From Sulfitobacter sp. SK012 (GTDB lineage Bacteria > Pseudomonadota > Alphaproteobacteria > Rhodobacterales > Rhodobacteraceae), in the NCBI RefSeq assembly GCF_003352085.1, contig NZ_CP025804.1, positions 1,364,001 to 1,428,000 of the forward strand: a stretch of DNA of 64,000 bases. Direction: 5' to 3'. Shown piece by piece: positions 1-9,110 of this stretch. Every line of letters begins with the position of its first letter. Position 1 is the first letter of the stretch. Both the position numbers and the translations under genes were made by a program. The notes beneath the pieces were generated by a model that did no database searches, was not told the DNA's origin, and was given only the letters and a program-made list of their open reading frames with translations.

Positions 1-442
1 TTTGCCATGGACAGATAAGTAAAAGGCGTGGTGCATTATCGTGAATTGCTTCGAAAACCGGCTTTTTGTGGTCGCGGCTCTTGCTGATAACTTGCAAAAT
101 TCCACGGGTTTGCGGCCTCTCGTTCAGGCGCACGATCAAACATCGTCTGTTACCTTCCGCCTTCGGTTGCATTCCATGGGCCGTGCAATGCGAAACCTCC
201 TGAGAACGGTGGCACCTCTGTATGCGTCAGCGGGTATCACGGGGCGCAGAGAGAAAAGTGAGCCATGATCCTAGGTCCAGTGAGTGACCGCATTGAGCCC
301 GAAGGTCTAAATGTTGGGGTTGGGCGCGGTGTCCGCTTTGATCCAATCGATGAGTTTTTGCTGGTACTCGTAATTTTTCTTGTACCAGCGACATCTCTGC
401 GTTTCACTCTGTTCCAACGTCGATTTAGTGAGGGCAATCGAA
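1..442. other. Leading region without a supported gene
   Basis: No convincing complete gene is seen before the oxygenase start at 443. On the minus strand a frame is open from about 442 down to 311 and would encode an ending like QQKLIDWIKADTAPNPN. It has no start signal of its own and overlaps the oxygenase ribosome binding site. It may be a gene remnant or chance. Confidence 0.4.
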
Positions 443-1429
443 ATGACTCAATCAGAATTCGCGAACGCTAAGTCCACTGATGCTTCAATGATCCCTGTTA
501 TTGATGTTTCTGGCGCTGTGAGCGGCACTGATATCCAGAGCGTCGCCAATGCGATCTACATGGCTGCGACAGATCATGGATTCTTTTATATTTCCGGTCA
601 TGGGATACCGCAAAATATCTTTGAACAGGCCTTCGCGGTATCCAAGGATTTCTTTGCACTTCCAGCAGCTAGCAAACAAACGGTTGCAGTTGATACGCAT
701 CAAAGGGGGTGGATGGCACAAGGTATGTCACATCTTTCAGGGGCGGCGACACACGACCTGAAAGAGGTGTTTTTTTGGGGTGCCGAAACCGACGCTGACG
801 ATCCGGATGTGCAAGCAAGAAAACCAATGGTCGCGGTGAATCAGTGGCCTTCAGATACTTTTCCGCGACTTCAAAAAGAGCTGCTTCCTTACTACAATGC
901 GGTTTGCAACGTGGCTCGTCATGTTATGGCTGCAATTGCCGTCAGTCTCGATCAAAAGGCTGACTTTTTTGACGCGTGCTATGAAAAGCCATTGGCACGT
1001 GGGCAGCTGGTTTATTATCCGTCGTCGACTGCAGAAGACGAGGCTGAGCAGAGGTTCGGCGTTGCCCCGCATACTGATTTCGGTGTTTTAACGCTATTGC
1101 TTCAAGACGACAGCGGCGGTTTACAGGTGCAAAGTAAGTCGGGTGAATGGATCGAGGCACCGCCTATTGCAGGGGCGCTTGTTTGCAACATTGGCGATCT
1201 TCTCGCAAGATGGAGCAACAATCGTTTCTCCTCAACGTTGCACAGAGTGATCAATCGATCAGAAAATGCGCGTTATTCTATCCCGGTGTTTTTTGACCCG
1301 CATACGGATACGGTAATTGATCCTTTGGATCTCGGCGTTTCAAAGCTGACTAGTAAATACGAACCGGTGACTGCAGGTCAGCATATTTCAGGGCAGAACA
1401 AAAAGAGCTTCTCACAATATAAGACCTGA
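443..1429 (+). CDS. 2-oxoglutarate/Fe(II)-dependent oxygenase, isopenicillin N synthase-like
   Basis: Cytosolic non-haem iron oxygenase of the isopenicillin N synthase / 2OG-Fe(II) family, 328 residues, a normal length. The N-terminal DIOX_N-type part contains IPVIDVSGAV and the FFYISGHGIP stretch. The double-stranded beta helix follows with the iron triad: His and Asp in APHTDFGVLTLL, and the distal His in STLHRVINR. The co-substrate Arg lies in ENARYSIPVFFDPH. The frame is open from 380, but ATG 443 is preceded by a GTGAGGGC-type ribosome site and matches the family start, so I use it. Substrate cannot be told. Such enzymes hydroxylate or desaturate small molecules with 2-oxoglutarate or, as in IPNS and ethylene-forming enzymes, do other oxidations. 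The gene stands alone; the next gene is 484 bases downstream. Confidence 0.85.
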   Translation: MTQSEFANAKSTDASMIPVIDVSGAVSGTDIQSVANAIYMAATDHGFFYISGHGIPQNIFEQAFAVSKDFFALPAASKQTVAVDTHQRGWMAQGMSHLSGAATHDLKEVFFWGAETDADDPDVQARKPMVAVNQWPSDTFPRLQKELLPYYNAVCNVARHVMAAIAVSLDQKADFFDACYEKPLARGQLVYYPSSTAEDEAEQRFGVAPHTDFGVLTLLLQDDSGGLQVQSKSGEWIEAPPIAGALVCNIGDLLARWSNNRFSSTLHRVINRSENARYSIPVFFDPHTDTVIDPLDLGVSKLTSKYEPVTAGQHISGQNKKSFSQYKT

Positions 1430-1913
1430 ACGGTGCGGCACCTTATTTGAATCTGTATCTGTTGAATGCTGTTCGGCACGGTCAGCAGCCTATTGCCAAT
1501 AAACCCCCTTTGGGCGCTTTGACCGAAGAGAAGCTATTGTTACCAGATGAGATGAATGACGGTGTTTGAGTCCATTTGCCCATTCTGCTGCGGCGTCCAC
1601 ATTTTGCCGATAACGGTTGAAAGCTGAAGGTCGCTTCGCGTGCGAATTCGACGCGTTATTCTTTTAGACGCTGGCTTCCATCAGGTGATCACAAAGTAGT
1701 TTCAATCGGCGCAATGGTGGTCAGATTGGGCACATTGATGTCTTTGCCTTGCTCGCAGTTGCAAGTGCACGAGCATCGAACTTTGGATCTTGAAAAGACT
1801 TTCCAAAGGCACCTTGGCCATATGGTTTGGGCGAAAACCTCGACTTTATTGCGGTTTTCGTGTATCAGATCGCTACATTTTATATTTTTAAATTTTAGCA
1901 GGGGGAATTGAAG
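1430..1913. other. Intergenic region, no gene seen
   Basis: About 480 bases without a credible reading frame. A small GGTG/CACC hairpin directly after the oxygenase stop could be a weak terminator, and the AT-rich end near 1870-1900 probably holds the promoter of the DUF1326 gene. Neither is a clear consensus match. Confidence 0.4.
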
Positions 1914-2582
1914 ATGTCGAAAGACTGGTCAATTGAAGGGCGTTATGTCGAGTATTGCAGCTGTGATTTTGGGTGCCCATGTGAAGCTATGGGACAACCG
2001 ACTGAGGAGTATTGCACCGGCGCTGTGGGCTTCATTATCGATAAGGGACATTGTGACGGCGTGTCGCTGGACGGCGTGAAAGTTATCGCCACCTTCTATT
2101 TCCCACGAGCGATCCATCATGGCGGAGGGCATATGCAACCTATTCTGCCGAGCTCGCTTTCTGACGAGCAGCGCGATGCGGTATTCTACATTCTTTCGGG
2201 CGCGGATCAAAAGATCGGAACCATGTTTCAGATCTTTAGCGTGATCGTGGAAACCCTACATGATCCGATCATGACTGATCTGGATTTCAACATCGATGTA
2301 CATGCACGGACTGCCAATATCGATGTTCCTGACAGCTTGCGGGCAAGCAGCGAACCGATCCGGAACCCGGTGACAGACACAGAGCACCGGATGCTAACAG
2401 TATTGCCCGACGGTTGGGTTTTCCACGAAGCAGAGAATGTCTCGGGCACAACTAAGAGCATGTCGGATCTCAAGTTTGACCTCAAAGGCACGCACAGCTC
2501 GATGGCATATATCGCTTGGGGTCCCAACGGACTGACCTACGATCTTGATGAAAGCCGTCGGAAGTTCAAACTCGCCTCCTGA
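1914..2582 (+). CDS. DUF1326 domain protein
   Basis: Soluble protein of 222 residues from the DUF1326 family, whose function is not established. Visible hallmarks are a Cys-rich N-terminus (YCSCDFGCPCEA, spacing C-x-C-x3-C-x-C), a further Cys in EEYCTGAVGF, and a long beta-rich domain ending in WGPNGLTYDLDE. A frame start exists at TTG 1908, but a GGGGG run at 1901-1905 is correctly spaced for ATG 1914. The next gene encodes a DUF2182 membrane protein; this pairing recurs in proteobacteria and suggests one system, perhaps metal-related given the Cys cluster. That role is inference only. The family assignment is confident, the function unknown. Confidence 0.8.
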   Translation: MSKDWSIEGRYVEYCSCDFGCPCEAMGQPTEEYCTGAVGFIIDKGHCDGVSLDGVKVIATFYFPRAIHHGGGHMQPILPSSLSDEQRDAVFYILSGADQKIGTMFQIFSVIVETLHDPIMTDLDFNIDVHARTANIDVPDSLRASSEPIRNPVTDTEHRMLTVLPDGWVFHEAENVSGTTKSMSDLKFDLKGTHSSMAYIAWGPNGLTYDLDESRRKFKLAS

Positions 2583-2603
2583 TCGGTGCATCGAAGGCGC
2601 GAC

Positions 2604-3479
2604 ATGAAAGAGACGGCGCTTGAGCGTGCCCTGAACCGGGATCGTGCGATTGTTGCGGCGGCCTTGGCATTAGTCCTTCTTGCCAGTTGGATTTATGTTC
2701 TAACGGGCGCGGGCATGGATATGTCGGCGTTTGCGATGTCATCGGTCGATATGGCGCTGGGTCGGTCAGATCCTTCGAAGAGCGGCACAGGCGGTGAGAT
2801 CGTGGCGATGAGCAACGCCATGTCTCGAATGGCGATGCCCGTCGCTTGGACCGGGGGTTACGCGATACTCATGTTCTTCATGTGGTGGATCATGATGATT
2901 GCCATGATGCTGCCAAGCGCTGCACCGATGGTCCTGCTCTTCGCCAAGATTGCCCGCAGTCCCTCTGCGGGGATCAATGTGTCGACTGCACACTGGAACA
3001 CCGCCGCATTCACTCTTGGCTATCTGCTTTGCTGGGCGGCGTTCAGCATCGTCGCGGTGGCTCTTCAGCGCGCATTTGAAGCCTTGGGAATCCTTTCTCC
3101 GATGATGCTCAACAGTACGAATGCCCTGTTTGCAGGCAGCATCCTCGTTCTTGCTGGGCTCTACCAAATGACCCCTCTGAAGAAGGCTTGCCTGGAACAC
3201 TGTCGAAGTCCGATCGCCTTTCTGTCGCAGAACTGGCGCGACGGCTTGGGCGGTGCGCTTGTCATGGGGCTGCAGCACGGGGTCTACTGCCTTGGATGCT
3301 GCTGGGGGTTGATGGCGATCCTCTTTTTCGGCGGTATCATGAACCTATACTGGATTGTCGGACTCGCGATGATCGTTTTCCTCGAAAAACTCCTTCCGAT
3401 CGGGCCCCGTTTGGGTCAGATCACTGGGGTACTGCTTTTGGCCTGGGGGGCAACTTTCTTTTACAGCGCACTTGTGTGA
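2604..3479 (+). CDS. DUF2182 integral membrane protein, predicted metal-binding
   Basis: Inner-membrane protein of 291 residues with roughly six to seven hydrophobic segments, family DUF2182. The family hallmarks are a Met-rich helix (MWWIMMIAMMLPSAAPMV), MTPLKKACLEHCRSP, and a HGVYCLGCCWGLM helix with several Cys. The Met/Cys/His-rich character has led to its labelling as a predicted metal-binding membrane protein, without proof. A GTG start at 2586 is possible, but GAAGGCG upstream of ATG 2604 favours the latter. It lies 21 bases after the DUF1326 stop and is almost certainly co-transcribed with it. No terminator is obvious before the ABC transporter at 3754. Confidence 0.8.
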   Translation: MKETALERALNRDRAIVAAALALVLLASWIYVLTGAGMDMSAFAMSSVDMALGRSDPSKSGTGGEIVAMSNAMSRMAMPVAWTGGYAILMFFMWWIMMIAMMLPSAAPMVLLFAKIARSPSAGINVSTAHWNTAAFTLGYLLCWAAFSIVAVALQRAFEALGILSPMMLNSTNALFAGSILVLAGLYQMTPLKKACLEHCRSPIAFLSQNWRDGLGGALVMGLQHGVYCLGCCWGLMAILFFGGIMNLYWIVGLAMIVFLEKLLPIGPRLGQITGVLLLAWGATFFYSALV

Positions 3480-3753
3480 TGTTTTGCCCAGACCGCAAGG
3501 CTGCCAGAATGCTGTGATTTCAACAAAAGGTCGGAATGCCAAAGCTGCAACCTGGCATAGCGCCAATGGGTGAACGGCTGGTCTGGGCCGCAGGCGGGTA
3601 GGGCGGTCGAATTCTTTCACGGGATTTGCAAACCTCAAACTGAAACTGGTTGTTACAACTGAGTTTCTTCTAACGACTGTGTCATATTGCCAGTTCAGTC
3701 TTGACGTTCCTGACATTAAGCGCAGGCTTGGCACATAAATTAGGAGAGAAGCC

Positions 3754-5331
3754 ATGGGCAGAATTATGACTAGATCACTCTTGCTTGGGGGCGCTGTCTC
3801 GATGGCCGCTTTCGGTGTGCAAGCTGAAGAATTCAAGTGGGCGTCAACCACCGACCCTCAAACGATGGACCCGCATGCGGTTAACTCCGCGCCCGTTCTT
3901 TCGTTTTTAAACAACGTCTATGAAGGCCTTGTGCGTCGCGGTCGTGATATGGCGATTGAACCATCGCTCGCCACAAGCTGGGAACCACTGGACGGTGAAA
4001 ACGGCTGGCGGTTCAACTTGCGCCAAGATGTGTCGTTTCAGGACGGCGCTGCCTTTACTGCAGAAGACGTGCTGTTCTCTTATGAACGTGCATCCAATGA
4101 AGCCGCCGACGTCCGCTCTTGGTTCGCGCCCGTTTCAGAGGTTCGTGTCGTTGATGACTTTACCATCGATTTTGTAACAACAGCCCCGAACCCATTGTTC
4201 CCATCATCGATCGCCAACTTCATGATCCTCGATAAAGATTGGGCGATGTCCAACGATGCAGCTCTTCCTGCGCGTGACGCTGAGAACTTTGCGACGATTA
4301 ACGTCAACGGCACCGGCCCGTTTGTGGTAGCAAGCCGTGATCCAGGTGTAAAAACAGTGCTGGCCCCGCATGGCGGCTGGTGGGACGACGCTGAGCATAA
4401 CGTTACCGAAGCAACGTTTACCCCTATTGGCAACTCTGCCACCGGCTTAGCAGCGCTACTTTCAGGCGAGATCGACTTTATTCAACCGATCCCATTGCAA
4501 GACGTCGCGCAAGTCGAAAGCCGTGATGGGTTCAAAGTCCTTGAGGGTGAAGAAACCCGTGTGATCATGTTTGGTTTTGGACACGAGCATGAGACGTTGC
4601 TTTATTCCACCGATGTGGCTGACGCGAACCCATTTGCTGATCCGCGTGTTCGTTTGGCGGCGGCGCACGCAATTGATCTTGCCTCAATTGATCGTGTTCT
4701 TTTCCGCGGCAAAATTGAAGGCGCAAGCCAGTTGGTCCCAGAAGGTATTTCTGGGTTCTCAGAGGCCAATTCAAACCGTCCGGAATACGATCCAGAAAAA
4801 GCGAAATCACTCCTTGCGGAAGCTGGCTATCCAGAAGGCTTTAGTTTTGGTCTGAAATGTACAAATGACCGCTACATCAACGACGAGGCACTTTGCCGTG
4901 CAGCGGCTTCAATGTTCGCGGCCGTTGGCCTGAATGCCGAACTTTCCACCGGTCCTGTCCGTGATTATTGGCCACAGCTGCGTGAAGACGATTTCGATAT
5001 GTACCTTCTTGGCTGGTCACCGGGAACCTTCGATATGGAACATCCCATCCGGTTCTTGCTGCACAGTCAGGACGACGAGAAAAAGCTAGGGTCATGGAAT
5101 TTTGGTAACTATTCAAACGCACGCGTTGACGAATTGCTGCCGTTGATTCAGCAGGAGATCGACCCTGCTGCACGTCAGGCGATGGTCGATGAAGTCGTCG
5201 CAGTGACGCAAGAAGAAGTGGCTTATATTCCGCTGTATACCCAGCCTTTGATCTGGGCTGCGAAAGACGGCGTTGACCTTACACAGCGCGCCGACAACTT
5301 CTTTATGTTGCGCTGGGTGACGGTGAATTAA
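3754..5331 (+). CDS. ABC transporter substrate-binding protein, family 5 (peptide/opine type)
   Basis: Periplasmic solute-binding protein of family SBP_bac_5, 525 residues, the usual size for DppA/OppA relatives. A signal peptide occupies about residues 1-24 (RSLLLGGAVSMAAFGVQA before EEFKWA). The mature protein begins with the typical TDPQTMDPHAVNS segment, has FTAEDVLFSYERA near residue 110 and the C-terminal MYLLGWSPGTFD region near residue 415. It delivers solute to the two permeases encoded next. TAGGAGAGAA lies just upstream of ATG 3754. Family 5 proteins bind peptides, opines, glutathione or other amide compounds, and the ligand cannot be chosen from sequence. First gene of a four-gene operon, 25 bases before the next start. 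Confidence 0.9.
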   Translation: MGRIMTRSLLLGGAVSMAAFGVQAEEFKWASTTDPQTMDPHAVNSAPVLSFLNNVYEGLVRRGRDMAIEPSLATSWEPLDGENGWRFNLRQDVSFQDGAAFTAEDVLFSYERASNEAADVRSWFAPVSEVRVVDDFTIDFVTTAPNPLFPSSIANFMILDKDWAMSNDAALPARDAENFATINVNGTGPFVVASRDPGVKTVLAPHGGWWDDAEHNVTEATFTPIGNSATGLAALLSGEIDFIQPIPLQDVAQVESRDGFKVLEGEETRVIMFGFGHEHETLLYSTDVADANPFADPRVRLAAAHAIDLASIDRVLFRGKIEGASQLVPEGISGFSEANSNRPEYDPEKAKSLLAEAGYPEGFSFGLKCTNDRYINDEALCRAAASMFAAVGLNAELSTGPVRDYWPQLREDDFDMYLLGWSPGTFDMEHPIRFLLHSQDDEKKLGSWNFGNYSNARVDELLPLIQQEIDPAARQAMVDEVVAVTQEEVAYIPLYTQPLIWAAKDGVDLTQRADNFFMLRWVTVN

Positions 5332-5356
5332 GACCTAAGAGCAAAGTAGAGAGGCA

Positions 5357-6331
5357 ATGGTATATTTCATCGCAAAGCGGCTGATCCAGTCGGTGTTTGT
5401 TATGCTGGCCGTTGCCTTTCTGGCCTTTTCCCTTTTCCGATTTGTTGGCGACCCGATCACCCAAATGACCGGCGTTGAAACCTCGGTTGAAGATCAGGAA
5501 CGCCTGCGCGAGGAACTTGGTCTCAACGACCCTTTCGTCATGCAATTTGCCCGCTTTACAGGTGACATGCTGAAAGGCGACTTTGGGTTTTCGTATCGGA
5601 CACGCCAGCCTGTGGCCGAGATGATTTCGAAGCGCATCCCAGCCACGCTCGAGCTTGGTATTGTTGCGCTGTTGATATCACTTTTTGTTGGTATTCCAGC
5701 TGGTGTTTATACGGCCTTGCGGCCACGTGGTTTCGCAACCCAAGCAATTCTCATGACAACCCTCATTGGCGTTTCAATCCCGACATTCGTTATCGGCATC
5801 ATGCTCATTTTCATATTTGGTGTGCAACTAGGCTGGCTCCCCACATTCGGGCGTGGCGGTACGGTGCACCTAGGTGGCTGGGAGACATCGTTTCTGACCG
5901 CTGATGGCTGGCGGGCGCTGATCCTCCCTGCTGTGACGCTTGGTGTGTACCAATTGACGTTGACCATGCGCCTGGTGCGTGCCGAGATGATGGAGGTCAT
6001 GCGCTCTGACTATATCCGTTTTGCTACGGCACGCGGTGTCCCGATGAGCCGGCTCTATTTCAGACATGCGCTTGCGAATACGATGATCCCCGTGATCACA
6101 ATCATTGGCCTGCAGTTTGGTGGTGTAATTGCATTCTCCATCGTGACAGAGAGCGTCTTTCAATGGCCCGGCATGGGGCTGCTTTTTCTGGAGTCCATTC
6201 GGTTTGTCGATATCCCAGTCATGGGTGTCTACCTTGTCGTGATCGCCTTTTTCTTCGTTCTGGTGAACCTGATCGTCGACCTTCTCTATGTTGCGATTGA
6301 TCCGCGTTTACGCATTCAGGACGTTTCTTGA
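5357..6331 (+). CDS. ABC transporter permease, DppB type
   Basis: Inner-membrane permease of 324 residues from the binding-protein-dependent family. It begins MVYFIAKRLIQS, the standard DppB/OppB N-terminus. Six membrane segments can be placed, and the EAA loop that contacts the ATPase is in the MEVMRSDYIRFATARG region, about residues 213-240. The FQWPGMG motif near residue 270 is also typical. It forms a heterodimer with the downstream permease. A GAGAGG site precedes ATG 5357. The stop overlaps the next start by one base (TGATG), so the two are translationally coupled. Confidence 0.92.
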   Translation: MVYFIAKRLIQSVFVMLAVAFLAFSLFRFVGDPITQMTGVETSVEDQERLREELGLNDPFVMQFARFTGDMLKGDFGFSYRTRQPVAEMISKRIPATLELGIVALLISLFVGIPAGVYTALRPRGFATQAILMTTLIGVSIPTFVIGIMLIFIFGVQLGWLPTFGRGGTVHLGGWETSFLTADGWRALILPAVTLGVYQLTLTMRLVRAEMMEVMRSDYIRFATARGVPMSRLYFRHALANTMIPVITIIGLQFGGVIAFSIVTESVFQWPGMGLLFLESIRFVDIPVMGVYLVVIAFFFVLVNLIVDLLYVAIDPRLRIQDVS

Positions 6332-7236
6332 TGGTGGACTTCATCAAGCGCCACGAAGGGCTCTGGCTCTTTACCCGGTCGCCTTTTGTGATCGTTGCTG
6401 CTTTTGTTGCGCTGACCATATTTCTGGGCGCGGTGTTTGCCCCGTGGATTGCACAGGTAAATCCTTACGATTTGGCCTCGTTTTCGCTGATGGACGGACT
6501 TTTGCCGCCCGTGTGGGAAGAATTTGGGAACGATAAATTCCTGCTGGGCACCGACGACCAAGGCCGCGATATGATCTCTTCGATCCTTTATGGCGCGCGG
6601 CTCTCGCTTATTATTGGCATCGCGGCAATGACCATCGCCACGTTCTTAGGTGTCGGTCTGGGCCTGGCGGCTGGCTATTTCGGAGGGCGGTTTGACGCCG
6701 TCGTGATGCGCATAGCTGACATCCAGCTTGCCTTGCCTGCAATCCTGACGGCACTTTTGATCGACGGTATTGCACGCGGCGTCCTTCCTCCAGAAATGCA
6801 ACAGGACCTGCGTGTTGCTGTATTGACGCTCGCCATCGCGCTTTCGCTTTGGGTCAATTTTGCCCGAACCGCGCGCGCATCGACTTTCGTGCAGATGAAC
6901 AAGGAATATGTTCAAGCCGCAGTCATGCAAGGCCAACACCCTTTACGGGTCATGTTTGTGCACATCCTGCCCAACATTCTTGGGCCTCTGTTGGTCATCA
7001 TGACGGTTGATCTGGCATCGGCTATCTTGCTCGAGGCGACGCTGTCGTTTCTCGGAATTGGTCTTCCCGCCGACAGCCCGTCTCTGGGTACATTGATCCG
7101 GATCGGGATGCAGTTTCTGCTTTCTGGTGAGTGGTGGATCCTATGGATACCAGCGCTATTCCTCGTCGCACTTGTGGTATCCATCAACGTCCTTGGCGAC
7201 TTCCTGCGTGATGTCTTCAACCCGAGGTTGCGCTGA
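6331..7236 (+). CDS. ABC transporter permease, DppC type
   Basis: Second permease of the oligopeptide-type importer, 301 residues. It has the longer N-terminal cytoplasmic piece typical of DppC/OppC, then GTDDQGRDMISSILYGARLS and a BPD_transp_1 domain with five to six helices. The EAA loop is near NKEYVQAAVMQGQ, followed by ILPNILGPLLV. I start it at ATG 6331, which overlaps the TGA of the preceding permease; a TTG one codon earlier is less likely. The TGA at 7234-7236 overlaps the ATG of the ATPase gene. The order is binding protein, permease, permease, ATPase, as in classical dpp/opp operons. Confidence 0.92.
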   Translation: MVDFIKRHEGLWLFTRSPFVIVAAFVALTIFLGAVFAPWIAQVNPYDLASFSLMDGLLPPVWEEFGNDKFLLGTDDQGRDMISSILYGARLSLIIGIAAMTIATFLGVGLGLAAGYFGGRFDAVVMRIADIQLALPAILTALLIDGIARGVLPPEMQQDLRVAVLTLAIALSLWVNFARTARASTFVQMNKEYVQAAVMQGQHPLRVMFVHILPNILGPLLVIMTVDLASAILLEATLSFLGIGLPADSPSLGTLIRIGMQFLLSGEWWILWIPALFLVALVVSINVLGDFLRDVFNPRLR

Positions 7237-8930
7237 TGTTGCGGGTTGAAAACCTCACAGTGAAATTCCCGTCTCGCTTTGGTGATATGACCGCAGTGGA
7301 AGACATATTTATGGCCATTGCCCCGGGGGAAATCCACGGATTGGTCGGTGAAAGTGGTGCGGGAAAATCTACCGTCGGCGCAGCAATTATCGGATTGCTG
7401 CAACCACCCGGCTACATCACAGAGGGTACAGTACTTTTAGGCGACACTGATCTGCGCGCGCTTGACCGGTTTGAGGCCCATGCACTGCGTGGTAAGCGTA
7501 TCTCGATGATTTTCCAAGATCCGCAGACCAGCCTGAACCCGTTGATGCGGATTGAGGATCAGCTTGTTGAGACCATTCAGGCGCACGAGGATATTTCAAC
7601 ACGGGACGCCCAAAAGCGTGCCGTCGACCTGCTTGAAGAAATGGGGATTGAAGACGCCGCAATCCGCATGCGTGCCTACCCTCATCAATTCTCTGGTGGG
7701 ATGCGCCAGCGGGTCGTTATCGCTTTGGCGCTGTGCACGAACCCCGAACTCATCATCGCGGATGAACCGACCACAGCATTGGACGTTGCCGTGCAATCGC
7801 AAGTGCTGGACTTACTTAGACGCCTTGCTGACGTCCGAAAAGTAGGCTTCATGCTGATCACCCATGATATTGGTGTCATTGCGCAAATCGCTGATTCAGT
7901 CACGGTAATGCGGCGCGGTAAGTTGATCGAAAGCGGCCCAATCGCGCAGGTTTTGGGCCAGCCCTCGCACCCCTACACTAAGCAGTTGATGGATGCGGTC
8001 CCTCCGTTGGACCAAAAGATTGACCGCTTTCCCGTGCCCGAAGACGAGACGCAATTGGCTGCCGCCAGTAAGAACGGAGGCAACGCTGCAGAGGCGTGGC
8101 TTCTCGAGGGGCAGAGGGCAGATGCCATTGGGCTTACTCTCGAAAACCTGACCGTCGCGTTTCCCGGAACAAGGACGTCAATTTGGAGCACACCAGAGCC
8201 ATATGTCGCACTTCATGATATTTCCTTTGACGTGCGCCCGGGATCCGTCATGGGCGTTGTTGGCGAAAGCGGATCGGGTAAGTCGACACTCGCCAAGACG
8301 CTGACCGGCCTCATCAAACCTGCAAGCGGTGGGATGACTTTAGGCGGGGAACCGTTGCCGGGTGGTAAGGCCCGTTCACGCCACCACCCCTCACGCCAAA
8401 TGATACAAATGGTCTTCCAAGATCCCTTCTCATCGCTCAACTCCCGCCATCGCATTGGTACCATTCTCTCCGAACCATTGTGGCTCTATGGTCTGGTGAA
8501 TGACAGCGACGCGCGGCGCGACCTATGCCTTCAGATGCTCAGTCTCGTTGGCATGGAGCCCGCTGCAATCGACAAATACCCCCACCAATTTTCTGGTGGG
8601 CAACGTCAGCGCATCGCAGTTGCACGCGCACTTCTGGCAAGACCTAAAATCTTGATTTGTGATGAGCCGACGTCAGCACTTGATGTTTCAATTCAGGCCG
8701 AGCTTCTCAACTTGCTCAAAGACCTCCAAAACGTGTTCGGGCTGACGATCCTGTTCATCAGCCACAACCTTTCAGTCGTGCGCCAGATGGCCGACGACAT
8801 CGTCGTCCTTCGCAATGGCCGCATCCAGGAAATAGGCGCATCTGAGCGTGTGTTCAGTGAACCACAGGCGGACTACACTAAAAAACTCCTCGCGCTAACA
8901 CCCGTCCTGCCGAGCAATTGGCGATCTTGA
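7236..8930 (+). CDS. Fused double ATPase of oligopeptide-type ABC importer (DppD-DppF fusion)
   Basis: Cytosolic ATPase of 564 residues with two complete nucleotide-binding domains, equivalent to DppD and DppF joined in one chain, as in YejF or GsiA. Domain 1 (about 1-260) has Walker A GESGAGKST, signature FSGGMRQR and Walker B LIIADEPT. Domain 2 (about 290-560) has GESGSGKST, FSGGQRQR and ILICDEPT. Each domain carries the HPYTK or DYTKKLL tail seen in peptide-transporter ATPases. It powers the two permeases before it and overlaps the upstream gene by one base. A weak CTTGA/TCAAG hairpin just after the stop may end the transcript. Confidence 0.93.
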   Translation: MLRVENLTVKFPSRFGDMTAVEDIFMAIAPGEIHGLVGESGAGKSTVGAAIIGLLQPPGYITEGTVLLGDTDLRALDRFEAHALRGKRISMIFQDPQTSLNPLMRIEDQLVETIQAHEDISTRDAQKRAVDLLEEMGIEDAAIRMRAYPHQFSGGMRQRVVIALALCTNPELIIADEPTTALDVAVQSQVLDLLRRLADVRKVGFMLITHDIGVIAQIADSVTVMRRGKLIESGPIAQVLGQPSHPYTKQLMDAVPPLDQKIDRFPVPEDETQLAAASKNGGNAAEAWLLEGQRADAIGLTLENLTVAFPGTRTSIWSTPEPYVALHDISFDVRPGSVMGVVGESGSGKSTLAKTLTGLIKPASGGMTLGGEPLPGGKARSRHHPSRQMIQMVFQDPFSSLNSRHRIGTILSEPLWLYGLVNDSDARRDLCLQMLSLVGMEPAAIDKYPHQFSGGQRQRIAVARALLARPKILICDEPTSALDVSIQAELLNLLKDLQNVFGLTILFISHNLSVVRQMADDIVVLRNGRIQEIGASERVFSEPQADYTKKLLALTPVLPSNWRS

Positions 8931-9110
8931 GAAGAACAGTTCAAGCTAAATCTTTGTTGTATGTATGAGGCCAATGACGGATGGAAAATCTAATCCACTT
9001 TGAGTTTGTGCCGTAAACTGGGGTAGGGCGCTGTACCAATGCCGAGAACTCCAAGGAGCTTCCAATGCTCATTCCACGAACTTTCTAAGCGTACCGACTC
9101 ATGGGCGCGA

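Noticed and set aside
311..442. Minus-strand frame ending QQKLIDWIKADTAPNPN
   Set aside because: Looks somewhat coding but has no start, overlaps the oxygenase control region and matches no family I know; not strong enough to call a gene.
2766..3278. 170-codon frame on the minus strand
   Set aside because: Lies opposite the DUF2182 gene, has low-complexity His/Arg-rich sequence, no ribosome site and no family resemblance; a shadow of the real gene.
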